Of a stretch of 64,000 nt of DNA, positions 44,610 through 53,596 are shown piece after piece; the stretch's first letter is position 1; each line of letters starts with the position of its first letter. The notes under the pieces are model-generated. The model saw only the letters and a program-made list of their open reading frames with translations. It was not told the origin of the DNA and did no database searches. The stretch covers positions 1-64,000 of IMG/VR virus record IMGVR_UViG_3300024301_000013. One strand, 5' to 3'. This stretch comes from a virus. Both the position numbers and the translations under genes were made by a program.

Positions 44610-46642
44610 GTTTTTTGAATAAAATAAACGTTCCTTTAATAAATTCCAAGATTACAGCTCTTGGACGGCAAAAGATTGCAGAGGGTAACTTGAATTTTAA
44701 GTATTATTCTTTTGGTGACAGTCAAGTTGATTACAACAATACTGGTTCACAGTATGTATTGAAACCAAAGGATAAAAACCCAAATATTAAAACACATCTT
44801 ACTACCGAAGATTGTAATCCTTTTCACTTGTTGGACGGCGTAAAGGTGCTGGAATGCTGTATCCATAACCCAGCTAAAGAAAGAGGTTTCTTTGATGAAA
44901 CAAAAGGGTATTCATTGAAGATGGATAGTAAGTTTGTAAAGAAACAAGGTAATGTTTTCTCACAGCAATTGAATGGTACTAAATTCATTGACCTCCAGAA
45001 CACTGATTTTGAAGATGGAGATATAATCATGTTCAAGATAGCTAATGCTACTACAGGTTATATTGTACCTTCTAGTTCAACTGAACCTATTCTTTATCTT
45101 TTCTTTAAGATTTATAAAACACCTACCTCCACTATAATCGAGTTGGATAGGAATTTACCTTACCTTAACTATAATGATATTCTAATTGAATACTTCATTT
45201 ACGATAAAGATATTGAGTATTATAAATCAACAAACGTAAATACTTTATGGGATTATGAAAACTTGAATTTCAAGTTGGAGTGCTTGAATGAAGATACTTA
45301 TGTTTGGAACTTCAATATTATTTGGGGTGAAAATGTTATTGGAACACAAGCTGATCAGCAGCAATTCAATGAATATTGTTCTTACAATTACATAGGGCAA
45401 AAAGAGTATTTAGGTTTCAATGTTGATTGCCCAGACGAAGTACCAAATCCAAATTGTGAAGATAAATTGTTTGCTATAGATGATGACTTTATTAAATCTA
45501 TTGGGATTATTCACTATAGCAATACAAATAAAACAAATTTATACGGAGAGCATTTTTATATAGCTGAACCAAACGACTTTAAGCTACAATTACAACATGT
45601 AATGTGGCATAGGAGATATGCCTCTGGTGGAACTGGTACGGGAACTGTCTTGGGTATGACCTTTGTTGCAGATACAACTAAGAAGTATGTTGGTAGCGGA
45701 AATACCAATATTGAATATTATGATTTAGTTGAAGATAGCACATTAATTGAGCCTAGCGGATCCCCTTTAGTTGTTGGAAGGATTTATAATACTTTACAGA
45801 CAGTAGTAATACATAATCCCGATTTATTGGCTGCTTTGAGTTACAAATCCAACCGTAATTTTACTTTACCTAAATTAGCGGGAAAAATGATTTCGCCGTC
45901 CACCTCTGGTCAAGGAATATTACCTAAAGGAAAAACAATGTATATGACCTATACATTAGAAGCAGATACAGTAGTTCAACATATATTACCACAACAACAG
46001 TATCTAAAATTCGTTAATACAACTAATTCAAATAAAGACGTTGAGTTCTTCCTTGAAAGAACAGGTTTCTTACCTTATATGCGTCAAAGAGAAGCTGTAG
46101 GATACGATGGATTAGGTTTCAGTTTTCATAGATTTAAAATACTATATCAAATAGTAGATAATGGAGCAAGACCTGTTTCAAGTGATTGGAAAGCTATTGA
46201 TTTCACTAATAATTTCTTGGTTGATTTAATCGGTAACACAATTAACCCCCTTAAATTAGAAGTTCAAAATTCAGCTCAAACAGGTTTTATAGTTAATGCA
46301 GCTAGAATTGCAACTGAAACTCCATATAACTTAAATGTATTGAATGTTCCAGATGTTAATTGCCCTAATGTTATGGGATTTGGATGTGAATATTTTTTGT
46401 ATGGTAATATAGCGGTAGAGATAGGTGCTTGTGTTTACAAATCAATATTTGAATTAGTTTTAGATTCAGATTATATCAATAGATCAGATAACCCTACTTG
46501 GAACACAAACCAGAATTTGAAGTTAACTGAAATAGGTATCTACGATGACAAATATAATTTAGTTATGATTAACTCATTATATGAGCAAATAGAAATACAA
46601 GAAAATACTAAGTCGTTAATAGAGATACAGATGGATTTTTAA
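44606..46642 (+). CDS. Tail fibre/tail-collar-type protein
   Basis: The 678-residue protein starts with VPLINSKITALGRQKIAEGN followed by LNFKYYSFGDSQVDY, the signature that opens many tail fibre or gp34/gp37-adaptor-like proteins (G-R-x-x-I-A-x-G-x-L-x-F ... G-D-S). The remainder is beta-rich with MSPSTSGQG-type loops. It is the last gene of the 31-46.6 kb tail operon. Repeat copies at 44833 (LDGV) and 45894 (SPST); a partial copy, TTGGACGGCA, at 44661. Confidence 0.72.
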   Translation: MSFLNKINVPLINSKITALGRQKIAEGNLNFKYYSFGDSQVDYNNTGSQYVLKPKDKNPNIKTHLTTEDCNPFHLLDGVKVLECCIHNPAKERGFFDETKGYSLKMDSKFVKKQGNVFSQQLNGTKFIDLQNTDFEDGDIIMFKIANATTGYIVPSSSTEPILYLFFKIYKTPTSTIIELDRNLPYLNYNDILIEYFIYDKDIEYYKSTNVNTLWDYENLNFKLECLNEDTYVWNFNIIWGENVIGTQADQQQFNEYCSYNYIGQKEYLGFNVDCPDEVPNPNCEDKLFAIDDDFIKSIGIIHYSNTNKTNLYGEHFYIAEPNDFKLQLQHVMWHRRYASGGTGTGTVLGMTFVADTTKKYVGSGNTNIEYYDLVEDSTLIEPSGSPLVVGRIYNTLQTVVIHNPDLLAALSYKSNRNFTLPKLAGKMISPSTSGQGILPKGKTMYMTYTLEADTVVQHILPQQQYLKFVNTTNSNKDVEFFLERTGFLPYMRQREAVGYDGLGFSFHRFKILYQIVDNGARPVSSDWKAIDFTNNFLVDLIGNTINPLKLEVQNSAQTGFIVNAARIATETPYNLNVLNVPDVNCPNVMGFGCEYFLYGNIAVEIGACVYKSIFELVLDSDYINRSDNPTWNTNQNLKLTEIGIYDDKYNLVMINSLYEQIEIQENTKSLIEIQMDF

Positions 46643-46673
46643 AATCCAAAAAATTTATTTATATTTAATCCTA

Positions 46674-47441
46674 ATGGAGAATAATAATTTAATATTAGGA
46701 TTGGACGTTTCTACTTCTACCGTCGGTATCAGCTTGTTTGCTGCCGACGGTAGACTTTTAGAGTTAAACCACATTTCACCGATAGTCAAAGACGAAACCT
46801 TTTCAAAGGAAGATATTCTTTTGGAGAAATGTAATTTAATTGTAAACTTTTTAGTTGAAAATTATAATATCCCAGACATTGCTGAAGTTATTTTGGAAAC
46901 ACCTTTAATTAGTTCTCAACAAACTGATACAGCAGCGTTATTGAATTATTTTGGTGGAATGATTTATGCCACTTTGAGGATGAATTTCAAATGTAAAATT
47001 AACTATATAACGGTAGATGAAGCTAGACGTTTTGGATTACCTGAATTAGTTGGAGGTAAGACTAGATCTTTGTTTGGAGTTTTTAATGGGGTTTTAGATC
47101 GTAAGATTATTTCAGAATACAAGAAGTTGATTGTGCTTTCCTTAATTGCACAAAGATATCCTTCTATTGTATGGTTAATGAATAATAATTTATCTATTGA
47201 CAAGAAAAACTTTGACAGAGCGGATTCAATCACTGTTGTTTTAGGGTATAAACAAAAGAATGGTGAGTGGGGAGCTAATATTCAAGATATTAATTCTACT
47301 ATTGAATTAATAAAGAAGAACATAGAATACGAAAAATTCTGTAAAAGTTTAACTGGAACAAAAGCTGAAAAAGACAAAGAAAAGTATCATTATTTAAAAA
47401 ATACTTTTGAAATCGAAAAATATATTAACATTGCCCTATAA
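46674..47441 (+). CDS. RuvC-like Holliday-junction resolvase/RNase H-fold nuclease
   Basis: The 255-residue protein starts NNLILGLDVSTSTVGISLF, the first strand with catalytic Asp (D10) of the RuvC/RNase H fold. It continues with EVILETPLISSQQTDTAALL (catalytic Glu), NYITVDEARRFGLPEL and DRADSITVVLGYK (C-terminal Asp pair region). It would cut branched DNA before packaging or in recombination, consistent with the gp46/gp47 genes just downstream. It is longer than bacterial RuvC (about 170). Confidence 0.75.
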   Translation: MENNNLILGLDVSTSTVGISLFAADGRLLELNHISPIVKDETFSKEDILLEKCNLIVNFLVENYNIPDIAEVILETPLISSQQTDTAALLNYFGGMIYATLRMNFKCKINYITVDEARRFGLPELVGGKTRSLFGVFNGVLDRKIISEYKKLIVLSLIAQRYPSIVWLMNNNLSIDKKNFDRADSITVVLGYKQKNGEWGANIQDINSTIELIKKNIEYEKFCKSLTGTKAEKDKEKYHYLKNTFEIEKYINIAL

Positions 47442-47445
47442 TTTA

Positions 47446-47477
47446 TTTGATTATTAGAAAAAAAGTTTTTACCTTTG
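47446..47477 (+). promoter_or_regulatory. Bacteroidota-type promoter for recombination operon
   Basis: TTTG (47446-47449), 20 bases, TACCTTTG (47470-47477), then TAG; the ATG follows at 47499. It shares the extended TTTTACCTTTG(C/T)AG form with the promoter at 18.0 kb. It likely drives the RecB-like nuclease, gp47, gp46 and sigma genes. Confidence 0.78.
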
Positions 47478-47498
47478 TAGAAATTTTTACTAATAATA

Positions 47499-48809
47499 AT
47501 GGATAAAATAAATTTATTTAAGAAGTATTCAGAATCAGAGGTTTATCTTGAAGAAGTAAATCACGTTTATGTTCACAAGAAAACTGGAACACTATATAAC
47601 TCTGTTACGACCGCGTTATCTCTGTTAAAGAGCGATTTTGAAAAAGATGGTATCATTGATGCAATTATTAAACAGTACAATAATTTTGTATCTTGGTATT
47701 TGAAATCTGGTGCAGACAAATCCCTTATGAAGGATTTGCTTTTTGATTATATCATGTATGGTAAGCTAAGACCTTACGAAAGATATAATGATAAAAAGAT
47801 TTATAAGGCTTTAACAAAATATTCCTCACCGAACGAATTAGCTGCTGAATTGAAAATAATTAAAGCAGCTAACCCTAATATTCTACTGAAGGGTTTTTAT
47901 TTGAATGATGATAATACTATCATGAATAAAGAACAAATCCTTCAAATTTGGGAATCTACCAATATGTTGTCACGACATTATGGTCACATGATCCACGAGA
48001 GCATTGAATTGCATTTCTTGGATGTTCAGGGATTTTCTGATCCTTCATTTAAAATGAAAAAAATTAAGGGGATACAAGAAAAGTATGCTGAACTTAATGA
48101 AATCCTTGAACAAGTAGGCAAAGGAAATAACAAAGAATTCTTCTCCATTTATAATATGGATTTATCGCCTATTCAGTTTATGGAATGGATTGTTTATAAG
48201 TTTAACGAAGTTAGACCCTACAAAGGAGAGGTCATTGTTCCAGAAAAAGTAAACTTTTCACCTACCTATGAAATTTGTGGTACAACTGACGTCGAGGTTG
48301 TTTTCGACGATGTTAATTTTGAAATTGAAGACCACAAAACAAATAAGTCTTTTACTTTTGAGAATGAGTATGGGAAGAATTTAAAAGAGCCTTGTGATGA
48401 CATGCCTGAAACTTCTTATTCAACTTATGGTTTACAGTTGAACATATACGGGCATATACAAGAAAAGGAGTTTGGACGGCAATTTAAGGGGGCTAGAATC
48501 ACTTATTTTGATAGGCAGAAGAAGGAATTTGAATTAATTGAATTACCTATTATGTTGGATCGAGCTGAAGCTGTCTTGAAACACTTTTTAGAATTTCAAA
48601 ACACATATAAGGAAAGGTTTTTAACATCGGGTATCTTTGATGGTATCCCTAAAAATCATCATAATGTGTTAACCAAACTTCTTTATGAAGATATTGAAAA
48701 ACGTAGAAAGAGTGGTAAGATAGACTTTGAAGATAAAGAAGCTAATAGACAACATTACAAGGCGTTTGTAAAAAAAATCAGTGATAATTTAAGTCAAGCT
48801 ATTAAATAA
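47499..48809 (+). CDS. PD-(D/E)XK (RecB-like) nuclease
   Basis: The 436-residue protein has the RecB-family nuclease core: a His in GHMIHESIE, an Asp in CGTTDVEVVF, E-x-x-x-K as FEIEDHKTNKSF, and the Q-x-x-x-Y helix in GLQLNIYGHI. Such stand-alone exonucleases process DNA ends in phage recombination. It opens an operon with gp47 and gp46 and has its own host-type promoter. A partial repeat, TTGGACGGCA, lies at 48472. Confidence 0.78.
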   Translation: MDKINLFKKYSESEVYLEEVNHVYVHKKTGTLYNSVTTALSLLKSDFEKDGIIDAIIKQYNNFVSWYLKSGADKSLMKDLLFDYIMYGKLRPYERYNDKKIYKALTKYSSPNELAAELKIIKAANPNILLKGFYLNDDNTIMNKEQILQIWESTNMLSRHYGHMIHESIELHFLDVQGFSDPSFKMKKIKGIQEKYAELNEILEQVGKGNNKEFFSIYNMDLSPIQFMEWIVYKFNEVRPYKGEVIVPEKVNFSPTYEICGTTDVEVVFDDVNFEIEDHKTNKSFTFENEYGKNLKEPCDDMPETSYSTYGLQLNIYGHIQEKEFGRQFKGARITYFDRQKKEFELIELPIMLDRAEAVLKHFLEFQNTYKERFLTSGIFDGIPKNHHNVLTKLLYEDIEKRRKSGKIDFEDKEANRQHYKAFVKKISDNLSQAIK

Positions 48810-48811
48810 TA

Positions 48812-49618
48812 ATGATAAAAAAGATATTTCACACAGCCGATTGGCATTTAAGGAATTTTGATAGGCAAGGTGAATTTATTGAATCTATAGATTTGCTTTT
48901 GGATTCGATAAAGGGATACAATTTGGGATTTGAAGAGGGGATTATCTGTATTACAGGTGATCTCTTCGACACCCAAGAACAAGTATCGAATGAAGCAAAT
49001 TTAATAATGGTTAACACCTTGTATAAGTGTGCTGATATTCACCCTGTGATGATTATATTGGGTAATCACGACTTACCTAAGAACAGAACTAGAATGGATG
49101 CTATAAGCCCTATAATTGCTGCTATGGGTAATCCTAATATATGTTATTCAAAAAAATCAGAAATTATAAAATTTCATGAAATAAATTTTGTGCATTACTG
49201 TTTTTTAGATAACTTTGCGGTGAAATTAGCTGAAGAAGATAAGGGTGGTCAAAAGTTTATTGGTTTATACCATGCTCCTTTAAGGAATTGTAAGAACCCT
49301 TTGAACCCTGTTTTCGAGAAAAAAATGCAAGAATATGATACTACTTCTAATATTTTTGAAAATTGTGATGTGGTATTAATGGGTGATATACATTACCCTC
49401 AAAAGATAAGCCACAAGGATTATGAATGTTACTATTGTGGTTCACTATATCAACAAAACTTTGGGGAATATGTGAATTTTCACGGCTACGGTGTTTTAGA
49501 TTATGAAACCTTGGATTATACTTTTGTAGAATTAAATAATAGTTACGGAAAATATAAAATTAAAGTAAAAAGTTTTAACGAGAACGTTAAAAACATCACT
49601 ATAACAAATTTAAAATAA
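48812..49618 (+). CDS. gp47: Recombination nuclease subunit, gp47/SbcD-like
   Basis: The 268-residue metallophosphoesterase-type nuclease has D-x-H (TADWHLRN), GD (ITGDLFDT), GNHD (ILGNHDLP), H in LYHAPL and GDIHYP motifs in the right order. With gp46 it resects DNA ends in phage recombination-dependent replication. It is shorter than T4 gp47 (339), with a reduced C-terminal capping region. It starts 2 bases after the upstream stop and 4 bases before gp46. Confidence 0.9.
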   Translation: MIKKIFHTADWHLRNFDRQGEFIESIDLLLDSIKGYNLGFEEGIICITGDLFDTQEQVSNEANLIMVNTLYKCADIHPVMIILGNHDLPKNRTRMDAISPIIAAMGNPNICYSKKSEIIKFHEINFVHYCFLDNFAVKLAEEDKGGQKFIGLYHAPLRNCKNPLNPVFEKKMQEYDTTSNIFENCDVVLMGDIHYPQKISHKDYECYYCGSLYQQNFGEYVNFHGYGVLDYETLDYTFVELNNSYGKYKIKVKSFNENVKNITITNLK

Positions 49619-49622
49619 AAAT

Positions 49623-52106
49623 ATGAAACCTTTTTCACAAGTAGTAGTCGAAGTTGAAGATTCAATTTCTGAACTTGAAAAGATTGAATTGGAGAAAAGT
49701 ATTAAGAGTGAATACGGCTCTAATTTAGAAGTTAAAATTAAAGGTCGAAAAATTAAAAACGAAGCCTTTGAAGATGGTAGAGTTAATGTGTTGAATAACA
49801 ATTTAAAATCTGTTTACGAGAATTATTTGACGGAGAATTATCCAGATGTTAATTTGGATTCTTTTTTTGAGTTGGACGGCGAAATATCAAATCTAATCCC
49901 AGATCAAAATGATGGAGCTAAACAATTCAGAGTAAAGCGATTTGCAGGTAAGAACATCTTATCCTTTAATGAGTTTGAAGTAGAATTAGAGAATCGTGGT
50001 ATTCTTAGGATTTTTTCTGAACCTCATAATATGGGTGGTAAATCCAATTTGATTAGGTCTTTGAAGATTCTTCTATTTGGTGAATTCTATCGCTCTAATC
50101 AGGAAAAAACAACCCTATCTACCATTGTTAATAGATTTTCTCCACTAAACATCGCTTATGTTGAAGGAGAAATTGAAATTGAAAACAAAACCTATTTCAT
50201 TAGAAGGGATTTTACAAGAAACAATAATAACAAGGTTTCCCAGCGGGTTACTATTTCTTGTGATGGTGTAATGATTGATGTTGCCCAGTTTGAGAAAATG
50301 ATAGGTAAGATTAAGGATTTCTTATTTATCTCTTTCTTTGACAGTTTTTCCATTGAAAAATGGTTGAATACAAAGCCAACAGAACGCTACAGAATGTTCC
50401 TCAACTACTTTGGCTTGGGTAATATTGAAGAGAAAGCAAAGACAGCTAAAAAGCAATATGATATTTTCTTGAAAAATTCTATTGCGAAAAAGTATGAAGG
50501 TGTAGATATTGATTTTGAAATAGTATCTTTGAAAAATCAAATTAATACCTTAAAGCGTGAAAATGCAAATTATCAGCAAGATTTGAACGCAAAAGTATTA
50601 GCTAAAGATTCTTTGAAAGAAGAAATTAAAAAGCTAAGTAATCTTCTTAAAGGTGTTCCAGATTCTTTGTTAGGTGAAACACCTGAATCCTTGGAGGGCT
50701 TGATTAAACAGAATAAAGCAACAATAGAAACGAACGAGAAAACTATTATAAACCTTGAGAACTCTATTGCTGTTATTAATTCAACTAGCGAGGAGTTAAA
50801 TGCTAAAATAGCTGATCTTCAAAATGAAATTTCTAAAGTTGAAGCTGATAAATCTTTGTTGGATGACTTACAATTGCAGAACTACATGTTGTCTAATTAT
50901 GTTGTTCCTGCTACTCGTCTAAGTGAAAAGGCTTCTATAGAGAAAGAAATAGACAATCTAAGAACTGAATATATTAGTATCACATCAGATAAAAAGAATA
51001 AGGAAGAGTTATTGGAAAACACACCTGACACAGTAGTTTGTAATTTATGTAATGGTGTTAGTGATAATAAGAAAAAGAAAGCTGAAATCACAGAACAAAT
51101 TGCGGCCTTAATTGCTAAAGCTGAAGATGTAAAACAAAAAGGCATACAAGCTAAAAACAATTTGACTGCTTTAGAGAATAATATTAAAGGTGAAGAAATT
51201 GATTATAAGAAGGAGATTAATAAAAAAATTGAAGAGTTAAACACAAAAATTAGAGAGAATAAAAGCGGAAAGATTGAAAAGATTAAATCTGAAATTTTAG
51301 TGTTTCAAAATGATTTATCTAAAATCTTAAACAACGAAAAAATAAAGGCTAATATCAGAATGATTAAGAGCGAAATAAATAGCCTTGTTACTAGGAATTC
51401 AGAGTTAGAGGAACGGTTGAAAAATATTAGCTTGTTTACCAACGATTTAGAAACAAATAAAAAAACTAATGAACAAATATCAATTAAGGAATTAGAAATT
51501 GAAGACATTCAAAATGAAATTAACAATTTTAATGTTAAGATTTCAATTAATAATGATTCTCTTTCAAAATTTCAAGAGCAGATTGATTTCTATTTGGAAA
51601 ATAAAGATTTAATTTCTGATGAATTAAGTAAAGACAAGAACTATAAGATTTACATTGATGTTCATAGTAAAGGTGGTTTGGCAATGAAAATTTTGAGGGA
51701 TTTAGCTGACGATATTAATCAGGACTTGAGAGCTGTACTTTCTGAAGATGACTTTTCGCCGTCCATCAAAATCGAAGATGATGCAATTGAATTCTATTTT
51801 GAAAGAAACGGTATAGAGTTCAATATGTCTGAAGGTAGCGGTTATGAAAAAACAGTTCTTCTATTAGCACTTCACTATCTATTGCTTTCAAAAATGGTTG
51901 TGCCTATCTCAAATATATTCATCCTAGATGAGGTGTTTGTAGCAGTTGCATCACCTTTCTTACCTAGAGTATATCGAGTAGTAGAGAAATTATTAAACAT
52001 CTTTGAAACAGTAGCTCTTATAACCCATAACGAAGAAGTTGCTGAATGGTGTAACGATAACATTAAAATCATTAAAAATAATAATATTTCAAAAATAGTA
52101 GGATAA
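49623..52106 (+). CDS. gp46: Recombination ATPase subunit, gp46/SbcC-like, with N-terminal extension
   Basis: The 827-residue SMC-like ATPase has a Walker A variant (MGGKSNLIRS, about 137), long coiled coils around a zinc hook CNLC (about 472), and a C-terminal GSGYEKTVLLLALHYLLL signature with ILDEVF Walker B (about 766) and an H-loop in LITHNEE. Compared with T4 gp46 (560) it is long, and about 105 residues precede the normal first strand (FRVKRFAGKNILSFNEF). That extension is unknown. Repeat copies at 49874 (LDGE, in the extension) and 51757 (SPSI). The next gene overlaps by one base. Confidence 0.9.
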   Translation: MKPFSQVVVEVEDSISELEKIELEKSIKSEYGSNLEVKIKGRKIKNEAFEDGRVNVLNNNLKSVYENYLTENYPDVNLDSFFELDGEISNLIPDQNDGAKQFRVKRFAGKNILSFNEFEVELENRGILRIFSEPHNMGGKSNLIRSLKILLFGEFYRSNQEKTTLSTIVNRFSPLNIAYVEGEIEIENKTYFIRRDFTRNNNNKVSQRVTISCDGVMIDVAQFEKMIGKIKDFLFISFFDSFSIEKWLNTKPTERYRMFLNYFGLGNIEEKAKTAKKQYDIFLKNSIAKKYEGVDIDFEIVSLKNQINTLKRENANYQQDLNAKVLAKDSLKEEIKKLSNLLKGVPDSLLGETPESLEGLIKQNKATIETNEKTIINLENSIAVINSTSEELNAKIADLQNEISKVEADKSLLDDLQLQNYMLSNYVVPATRLSEKASIEKEIDNLRTEYISITSDKKNKEELLENTPDTVVCNLCNGVSDNKKKKAEITEQIAALIAKAEDVKQKGIQAKNNLTALENNIKGEEIDYKKEINKKIEELNTKIRENKSGKIEKIKSEILVFQNDLSKILNNEKIKANIRMIKSEINSLVTRNSELEERLKNISLFTNDLETNKKTNEQISIKELEIEDIQNEINNFNVKISINNDSLSKFQEQIDFYLENKDLISDELSKDKNYKIYIDVHSKGGLAMKILRDLADDINQDLRAVLSEDDFSPSIKIEDDAIEFYFERNGIEFNMSEGSGYEKTVLLLALHYLLLSKMVVPISNIFILDEVFVAVASPFLPRVYRVVEKLLNIFETVALITHNEEVAEWCNDNIKIIKNNNISKIVG

Positions 52107-53332
52107 TGGCTAACGCAGAAGAATTTACAGGATTTGTAGAGAACAACACTTTTTGGACTCAAATTGTCACAAAAAAAGCTAGAAGGTTAAAGAGAGAGAA
52201 TATTGAAAATCCCTTTCTTTCTCATGATGAAAAATCAAGATTGTTCCTTGATTGGAAAGACAACGGAAATGTGAAGAGTAGGGATAAATTATTAGATACA
52301 CTTTATCCCTTAGCATTACAATTAGTCAATAAGTTAATCTTAAAGACAGGTAGTAATAAAGTAGATGTTAAAGACTTACAGCAAGAGGCAAATTTGGCGT
52401 TAGTTCACGTTTTAGAGGAATCAGATTATAACCCTAGCTTAGGTACTTTACCTACATACTTTAGAAGTAGATTACCTATGTATTTTTATCGAGCGTTAAA
52501 GGATTATGGGAATTTCATAAGAATTCCAGACAATATCTTGAAAGACTTATCAGCTGAATCAAAAGCCTTTGATCAGTTTGTTAAAGAAAACGGTAGATAT
52601 CCTGAAGTAGGGGAAGTGATACACTACAATAAAAAAGAGTTTATATTTGGAGAAAAAAATAGAATAAACCAAGTTTTCTCTGGGAATAATACTGTAGGTG
52701 AAGATGGAGAAGAAACGATTGAGTATTTTGATTTAATCGGTGGAGATGAAGAAATTAACTTTGACTTTGTTAATCAAAACGATGTATTAAATCAAGTTGT
52801 CAATTCTTTAAGCAAAAGAGAAAGAGAAATAGTTTATTATACCTTTTACACAAATATTGATATATCAGAGATTATATATTTGTTGAAACCGTATAATCAG
52901 CAAGACAAAAAAAGGTTATATAAAAGAGCTGAAAATCTTTTGAAGATAGAAACTGACACTGGTACATTTACTTATAGATTTTTTGTACACAGATATGCAA
53001 AGAATAAAAAGTTAACTGAAATAGAAACAGATGTTATTAGACCTATTTCTCATACATTCGTCGAAAATCATCAAACAAATGATACAGTTGAAGTAATTTT
53101 TGGGGCTAAAAATGTAAAAGCTGTCTATTTAGGTAATAAGGATATAACTGGAGAGTTGCAATTAATAGAGAACGAAAGTTTCAATAATTTAAGAACACAA
53201 GATAATCTGTATAAAATAAAAACAGAGTTAAAAGTAGGTACGGTTTATAGCTTTCAAACATATAACAAATTAATTAAAGTAATTAAAGACAAAATCAGAA
53301 AAAAAATTGTAAAGTATGAAATTTTTAAATGA
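52106..53332 (+). CDS. Sigma-70-family RNA polymerase sigma factor
   Basis: The 408-residue protein contains sigma region 2-like sequence (ALQLVNKLILKTGSNKVDVKDLQQEANLALVHVLE ... LPTYFRSRLPMYFYRALKDYGNFIRIP) and a region 4-like helix (VVNSLSKREREIVYYTFYTNIDISEI). A further 130 residues at the C-terminus are not part of known sigma factors. It probably redirects host RNA polymerase to phage genes, and is a second sigma beside the gp55-like protein at 26 kb. Translationally coupled to gp46. Confidence 0.78.
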   Translation: MANAEEFTGFVENNTFWTQIVTKKARRLKRENIENPFLSHDEKSRLFLDWKDNGNVKSRDKLLDTLYPLALQLVNKLILKTGSNKVDVKDLQQEANLALVHVLEESDYNPSLGTLPTYFRSRLPMYFYRALKDYGNFIRIPDNILKDLSAESKAFDQFVKENGRYPEVGEVIHYNKKEFIFGEKNRINQVFSGNNTVGEDGEETIEYFDLIGGDEEINFDFVNQNDVLNQVVNSLSKREREIVYYTFYTNIDISEIIYLLKPYNQQDKKRLYKRAENLLKIETDTGTFTYRFFVHRYAKNKKLTEIETDVIRPISHTFVENHQTNDTVEVIFGAKNVKAVYLGNKDITGELQLIENESFNNLRTQDNLYKIKTELKVGTVYSFQTYNKLIKVIKDKIRKKIVKYEIFK

Positions 53333-53591
53333 ACATTTTAAACTCATCAGCTTGTCTTTACAAGCACTTATTCTTTTACTTGTATTCAGTGTAAAAGTAA
53401 ATTCTTGTCAACTATCAAATGACATGAGAACAACTAAGAAGAATACAAAAACATTGAATGAAAGTATCATTACTAGGGAAGATCTTGAGCAACAAACAAA
53501 AGATATGTTGATTAAGGAAAAAGAATTGGATAAAGTTAAAGATATCCATTCTTATCTTAACGGCACTGATACTACAAAAACAAAAAAATAA
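53316..53591 (+). CDS. Small membrane-anchored protein, unknown
   Basis: The 91-residue protein has one N-terminal membrane helix (LISLSLQALILLLVFSVKV, about 10-28) ahead of a Cys, then a charged helical periplasmic or cytoplasmic tail (LEQQTKDMLIKEKELDKVKD). The topology resembles i-spanins and other small anchored proteins, but no lysis partner is adjacent. It overlaps the sigma gene end by 17 bases. Confidence 0.6.
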   Translation: MKFLNEHFKLISLSLQALILLLVFSVKVNSCQLSNDMRTTKKNTKTLNESIITREDLEQQTKDMLIKEKELDKVKDIHSYLNGTDTTKTKK

Positions 53592-53596
53592 TATAG

